A DNA stretch of 9,877 nucleotides, taken from contig JACQXT010000112.1 in the NCBI GenBank assembly GCA_016208665.1, positions 1-9,877 on the forward strand, written 5' to 3'. Of this stretch, positions 6,647-9,877 are shown piece after piece (the stretch's first letter is position 1; each line of letters begins with the position of its first letter). The position numbers were made by a program, and so were the translations under genes. Source of the DNA: Chitinivibrionia bacterium (GTDB lineage Bacteria > Krumholzibacteriota > Krumholzibacteriia > WVZY01). The notes below the pieces were generated by a model. That model was not told the DNA's origin. It saw only the letters and a list, made by a program, of their open reading frames with translations, and made no database searches.

Positions 6647-6651
6647 AGGAG
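6647..6651 (+). promoter_or_regulatory. Ribosome binding site AGGAG for the ALDH7 gene
   Basis: AGGAG lies 9 nt before ATG 6661. An out-of-frame ATG at 6654 is only 2 nt away from it and is not a credible start. Confidence 0.65.
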
Positions 6652-6660
6652 TAATGAACC

Positions 6661-8130
6661 ATGGATATTCTAAAACAACTCGACATCAAGGCGTTGAACC
6701 CCGGCGCATGTTCCGGTCCCGGGACCTGGACTTCCACAAAAGGCAGGGACGTGATCGCATCGATCAACCCAACCACCGGCAAGGAAATCGCCAAGGTGGC
6801 CCAGGCCTCTCCCGAAGATTATGAGAAGGTGATGGAGGCCGCGACGGAAGCGTTCAAGGAATGGCGCATGATTCCGGCTCCCAAGCGCGGGCTCGTCGTC
6901 CGCGACCTCGGCGAAGCGCTGCGCGCCAAGAAGGATCCCCTCGGCCGGCTGGTGACTCTGGAGATGGGGAAAATCGTCCAGGAGGGTTGGGGAGAAGTCC
7001 AGGAGATGATCGACATTTGCGACTTCTCGATCGGGCTCTCCCGCCAGCTCTATGGGCTCACCATGCATTCGGAACGTCCCAAGCACCGTATGTACGAGCA
7101 GTGGCATCCGCTAGGAGTGGTCGGCGTCATTTCCGCGTTCAACTTTCCCGTCGCCGTCTGGGCCTGGAACGCCGCGATCGCGGCGGTGTGCGGCGACGTC
7201 ACCCTGTGGAAGCCTTCCTCCGAGACACCGCTCACCGCCATCGCGGTCCAGCACATCTGCAACGACGTGCTGAAGGCGCACAAACTCAACGGCGTCTTCA
7301 ACCTGGTCATCGGCCGCGGCTCCGTCATCGGTGAGAAACTGATAAACGATAAACGCATCCCCCTCGTCTCCGCGACCGGCTCCTGCGAGATGGGATACCG
7401 GATCGGCAGAGTCGTCGGCGAGCGTCTCGGCAGGACCATCCTCGAACTCGGCGGCAACAATGCCATCATCGTGGACGAAACCGCCGACCTCGACATGGCG
7501 GTTCGCGCCGTCCTCTTCGGCGCCGTCGGCACCGCCGGCCAGCGCTGCACGTCGACGCGCCGCGTCTTCCTGCACAAGAGCATTGCCAAGAAATTCACCG
7601 CGCAACTCATGGGCGCCTACAAGCAGGTGCGCATCGGCGATCCAATGAATGAGAAGACGCTGATGGGCCCGTTGGTCAACGAGGCGGCCGTCGAAGTGAT
7701 GATGGAAGCCTTGAAGACAATCAAGAAATCGGGCGGGAAGATACTCTGCGGCGGCACGGCGATCGAGGGGCCGGGATTCTACGTCGAACCGACCATCGTT
7801 CAGGCGAAACACGGCTGGAAGATCGTACATGACGAGACGTTCGCACCCATTCTCTACCTCATCGAATACGACTCGTTGGAAGACGCGATCGCATGGCACA
7901 ACGAAGTCCCACAGGGCCTTTCGTCTGCCATCTTTACGGCCACCGGCATCGCCAACGTCAATATCGGCACATCGGGCGCCGAGATCGGCGGAGCGTTCGG
8001 CGGAGAGAAGGAGACCGGCGGCGGACGCGAATCCGGCAGCGATTCCTGGAAGGCATACATGCGCCGCCAGACCAACACGCTGAACTGGTCTGAGGATCTG
8101 CCGCTCGCGCAGGGCATAACATTCGAATAG
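6661..8130 (+). CDS. ALDH7/AmaB-like aldehyde dehydrogenase (L-aminoadipate semialdehyde dehydrogenase type) with internal deletion
   Basis: 489 residues of the ALDH7 (antiquitin/AmaB) family, which oxidises alpha-aminoadipate semialdehyde (piperideine-6-carboxylate) to 2-aminoadipate with NAD in lysine breakdown. Evidence: NPGACSGPG (13-21), AFNFPV with Asn161, LWKPSSETP with Lys184, SATGSCEMG (237-245), LELGGNN with Glu262, GQRCTS with catalytic Cys296, ETFAPI with Glu392, and the diagnostic C-terminus NVNIGTSGAEIGGAFGGEKETGGGRESGSD (starting at residue 432) ending in LPLAQGITF. Oddity: between SSAIFT (421-426) and GIANVNI (429-435) only Ala-Thr remain, whereas family members, as I recall them, have about 17 residues here forming a helix and a GSDC turn. 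The reading frame is kept. The catalytic residues are intact, but the fold may be impaired. The start is set by AGGAG 9 nt upstream. TraB/GumN follows after 82 nt. Confidence 0.92.
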   Translation: MDILKQLDIKALNPGACSGPGTWTSTKGRDVIASINPTTGKEIAKVAQASPEDYEKVMEAATEAFKEWRMIPAPKRGLVVRDLGEALRAKKDPLGRLVTLEMGKIVQEGWGEVQEMIDICDFSIGLSRQLYGLTMHSERPKHRMYEQWHPLGVVGVISAFNFPVAVWAWNAAIAAVCGDVTLWKPSSETPLTAIAVQHICNDVLKAHKLNGVFNLVIGRGSVIGEKLINDKRIPLVSATGSCEMGYRIGRVVGERLGRTILELGGNNAIIVDETADLDMAVRAVLFGAVGTAGQRCTSTRRVFLHKSIAKKFTAQLMGAYKQVRIGDPMNEKTLMGPLVNEAAVEVMMEALKTIKKSGGKILCGGTAIEGPGFYVEPTIVQAKHGWKIVHDETFAPILYLIEYDSLEDAIAWHNEVPQGLSSAIFTATGIANVNIGTSGAEIGGAFGGEKETGGGRESGSDSWKAYMRRQTNTLNWSEDLPLAQGITFE

Positions 8131-8199
8131 GGACGTGCGAAGCGTGCGCCGGTGAGGAAACAGCCCGTCCTTCGCGCGCACCATCCCCGGTTCGTTTAT

Positions 8200-8206
8200 A
8201 AAGGAG
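8200..8206 (+). promoter_or_regulatory. Ribosome binding site AAAGGAG for the TraB/GumN gene
   Basis: AAAGGAG ends 6 nt before ATG 8213 and fixes the start in front of the signal peptide. The 82-nt gap after the ALDH7 stop shows no terminator, so read-through from that gene is likely. Confidence 0.7.
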
Positions 8207-8212
8207 TCAGAC

Positions 8213-9106
8213 ATGAAGCGGCGTACTCTATTGATTTGCGGCGTAAGCATGTGCGTGCTCGCATTGGTTCTCTCCGCATTTGCCCAGCCTGGAACAACGG
8301 TCGCAACGACATCCCTCTGGAGAATCAGTTCTGCAAAGAACTCCGTGCACGTACTGGGCTCCATCCATCTTCTCACCGCCGACGACTATCCCCTGGACAG
8401 CCGGATGGAGAAAGCGTTCGATGAAGCGGACATCGTCGTCTTCGAAACCGATCTCGACAGCGTTCAGTCCTCTGCGATTCAACGGCTCATACTTTCAAAT
8501 GCCGTGTACGAGAAAGGCAAGACGCTGAAGTCTGAGTTGAGCGACTCAATGTACGCGTTGGCATTCAAACAGTTCCAGGACATAGGTCTTGATCTCAACC
8601 AGTTCGACTCCATCAAGCCGTGGTTCGCCGCCCTGACCCTCGCCGTGACCGAACTGCAGAAGATGGGATTCGATTTCGAACGCGGAGTGGATAAGTATTT
8701 TTTCGAGAAGGCCGCAGCGCAGCAGAAACCCGTCGGAGCGCTGGAAACCGCATCCTACCAGGCGAAGCTCTTCATTTCGATGAGCGACGCGGAACAGGAG
8801 CGCTTTCTCTTTCAGACGCTCGATCAAATGGATGACATCGAGCAGTACATGAAAGCCATCGTCACGGCCTGGAAGAAAGGCGATTGCGACGAACTCAATG
8901 CGACCTTGAACAAGAGCTTCGAGGATTATCCGGACCTGCAACGGAAGTTCCTCGTGCAGAGAAACGAAAACTGGCTGCCTCAGGTGGAAGCGTACCTCAA
9001 GGACGGAAAGAAGTGCCTGTTCATCGTGGGCGAGGCGCATCTATGCGGCGAGAACGGGTTGCTCGAGATGCTGGCGCGAAAGGGATATGCGGTGGAACAG
9101 CGGTAG
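8213..9106 (+). CDS. Exported TraB/GumN family protein
   Basis: 297 residues. A basic N-terminus (MKRR) and hydrophobic stretch end in AFA before Gln25, a likely signal peptidase I site, so the protein is probably periplasmic. The rest is a TraB/GumN domain (PF01963): VLGSIHLL with His52, FETD with Glu78, GVDKYFFEKA (158-167), PVGALE with Glu178, the VQRNENW segment (248-254), and FIVGEAHLCGENGLLEML (270-287) with His276. The paired GxxH motifs and conserved Glu residues suggest a metal-dependent hydrolase. Eukaryotic Tiki proteins of the same superfamily are metalloproteases, but the role of the bacterial proteins is unknown. It may be co-transcribed with the ALDH7 gene. Base composition is lower in GC than in the ALDH7 gene. 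Confidence 0.88.
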   Translation: MKRRTLLICGVSMCVLALVLSAFAQPGTTVATTSLWRISSAKNSVHVLGSIHLLTADDYPLDSRMEKAFDEADIVVFETDLDSVQSSAIQRLILSNAVYEKGKTLKSELSDSMYALAFKQFQDIGLDLNQFDSIKPWFAALTLAVTELQKMGFDFERGVDKYFFEKAAAQQKPVGALETASYQAKLFISMSDAEQERFLFQTLDQMDDIEQYMKAIVTAWKKGDCDELNATLNKSFEDYPDLQRKFLVQRNENWLPQVEAYLKDGKKCLFIVGEAHLCGENGLLEMLARKGYAVEQR

Positions 9107-9180
9107 GAGCCGGCGGCGATTTCTGCGGATTATTGCCTTGCTCTGTTGTTGTAATGAAGTTTCAACCGAGCAAGCGCTCC

Positions 9181-9211
9181 GATGGGGGGGTCATTTTATG
9201 TATTCCCCATC
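9181..9211. repeat. Inverted repeat between convergent genes, overlapping the DUF4143 stop
   Basis: GATGGGG (9181-9187) is complementary to CCCCATC (9205-9211) with a 17-nt loop that contains the minus-strand stop codon (9191-9193). It could form a hairpin at the 3' end of either convergent transcript, but neither side has a T-run, so a terminator function is uncertain. The remaining bases from 9107 to 9180 show nothing I can name. Confidence 0.35.
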
Positions 9212-9877
9212 CCATAGTCTATCCAGGAAATCCTTGAATGGAATCACGGATACCATATCGATCGATCGAGGCCGCTCTTCCTGGCAGACGCAGAGGTACC
9301 GCTTCAACGTCTGCTCCTCAGCAAGAGCCCGAAGTGCCTTGAGATGCTGATTCGATATATTCTTGCTTGCTTTGATTTCGACTGCCGTATGATCGCCGAT
9401 GATAAAATCAACCTCAAATCCTGATTTGGACCGCCAATGGCATACCGTATCTCCGGATATATAATCGCAGTAAGCAATCAATTCTTGAAAAAGGAACGTC
9501 TCGAGGGCTTCGCCGAAGTCAGGACTTCCGACACGGAATGTCCTTCCCTGCAGCGCTGCGACCACGCCCACATCGAAAAAGTAGTATTTCGAGGAGACCA
9601 ACGGCTTTCGTTTCCGTGATTTTTGCCAGGCTGGAACTTCGTGAAGCACAAGCGTATCCTTCAGAATTTCAAAATATTCGTACACCGTTGTCCTGGGCAC
9701 TTGCGCATCATTTGCGACATTCGTGAAGTTCACGATCTTGCCGTTACACAGGGCCGCCACCTTGAGAAAACGACTGAACGCCGGCACATTGCGGATTGCG
9801 CCTTCTGCAACGATCTCCTGCTGGAGGTAGGAGCCCACATATGCCTCCAGGTCGGCGCGCGGATCATCGGAGAAATA
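9191..9877 (-). CDS. DUF4143-containing AAA-type ATPase, C-terminal part (truncated by window edge)
   Basis: 228 residues are visible, open to the right edge; the N-terminal AAA ATPase domain should lie beyond it. The visible part begins YFSDDPRADLEAYVGSYLQQEI and continues with IRNVPAFSRFLKVAA, then a winged-helix segment (VNFTNVANDAQVPRTTVYEYF) and the DUF4143 core: SSKYYFFDVGVVAAL, WRSKSGFEVDFII and AVEIKAS. The Asp of EVDF (9407-9409), Glu (9377-9379) and Lys (9371-9373) of EIK resemble a PD-(D/E)xK nuclease core. These ATPases are widespread, often in many copies per genome, with no agreed function; links to mobile or toxin-like genes have been suggested. GTG at 9838 is not the start because the frame and family similarity continue upstream. 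Hand counts give 82 G+C in 180 bases at 9301-9480 (46%) against 43 in 60 at 7141-7200 in the ALDH7 gene, consistent with foreign origin. Confidence 0.88.
   Translation of the reverse strand, partial: YFSDDPRADLEAYVGSYLQQEIVAEGAIRNVPAFSRFLKVAALCNGKIVNFTNVANDAQVPRTTVYEYFEILKDTLVLHEVPAWQKSRKRKPLVSSKYYFFDVGVVAALQGRTFRVGSPDFGEALETFLFQELIAYCDYISGDTVCHWRSKSGFEVDFIIGDHTAVEIKASKNISNQHLKALRALAEEQTLKRYLCVCQEERPRSIDMVSVIPFKDFLDRLWDGEYIK

Noticed and set aside
7111..8376. Minus-strand open frame of 421 codons opposite the ALDH7 and TraB/GumN genes
   Set aside because: Spans two well-supported plus-strand genes and carries no motif; a GC-bias shadow.
1..9877. tRNA, rRNA, CRISPR, insertion sequence, toxin-antitoxin or defence system
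   Set aside because: None of the expected signatures was seen: no repeat-spacer pattern, transposase or integrase motif, or cloverleaf. The DUF4143 gene alone is not enough to claim a system.

Overview
The window comes from a GC-rich bacterial chromosome. Exported proteins with cleavable signal peptides suggest a Gram-negative-type, probably free-living and possibly uncultured organism. No rRNA, tRNA or other phylogenetic marker is present, so I do not name a phylum. Nearly every gene has a strong AGGAG-type ribosome binding site. There are no CRISPR arrays, insertion sequences, integrases or phage genes. It reads as an ordinary housekeeping and catabolic region, and I do not see a convincing new multi-gene system in it.

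Layout. 1-474 (minus, cut by the window edge): N-terminal part of an Obg/DRG-like TGS-family GTPase. 475-665: divergent intergenic region with a perfect 8-bp inverted repeat (537-556) and an extended -10 promoter (616-624). 666-1136 (plus): small HAD protein of the soluble P-type-ATPase-like kind. 1211-2227: exported proline-iminopeptidase-like alpha/beta hydrolase. 2301-4292 (conserved coding sense begins near 2262): M3 metallo-oligopeptidase whose start codon appears to be lost. 4340-4813: zinc ribbon plus YbjQ domain. 4814-4965: intergenic stretch with nested complementary segments. 4966-6516: GT39-type membrane glycosyltransferase. 6517-6660: promoter-like sequence and an intrinsic terminator. 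6661-8130: ALDH7/AmaB-like aldehyde dehydrogenase that lacks about 15 residues near its C-terminus. 8213-9106: exported TraB/GumN protein. 9191-9877 (minus, cut by the window edge): C-terminal part of a DUF4143 ATPase with lower GC.

How the genes fit together. The genes from 666 to 4813 run in one direction with gaps of 34-74 nt (the 34 nt measured to the inferred start near 2262) and could form one transcript starting at the extended -10 promoter. The two peptidases make a plausible peptide-degradation pair: the M3 enzyme gives short peptides and the S33 enzyme removes N-terminal proline, although only the latter has a visible export signal. The ALDH7 enzyme would serve lysine catabolism, but no other lysine gene is nearby, so the link is only thematic. 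The DUF4143 gene converges on the rest, differs in base composition and looks like an independent acquisition.

The points most worth checking are the two lesions in otherwise well-conserved genes (M3 start codon at 2262, ALDH7 deletion at 7936-7947). Each is either a real mutation or a sequence error, and raw reads would decide. Next come the possible structured element at 4815-4925 and the promoter-terminator arrangement ahead of the aldehyde dehydrogenase gene.
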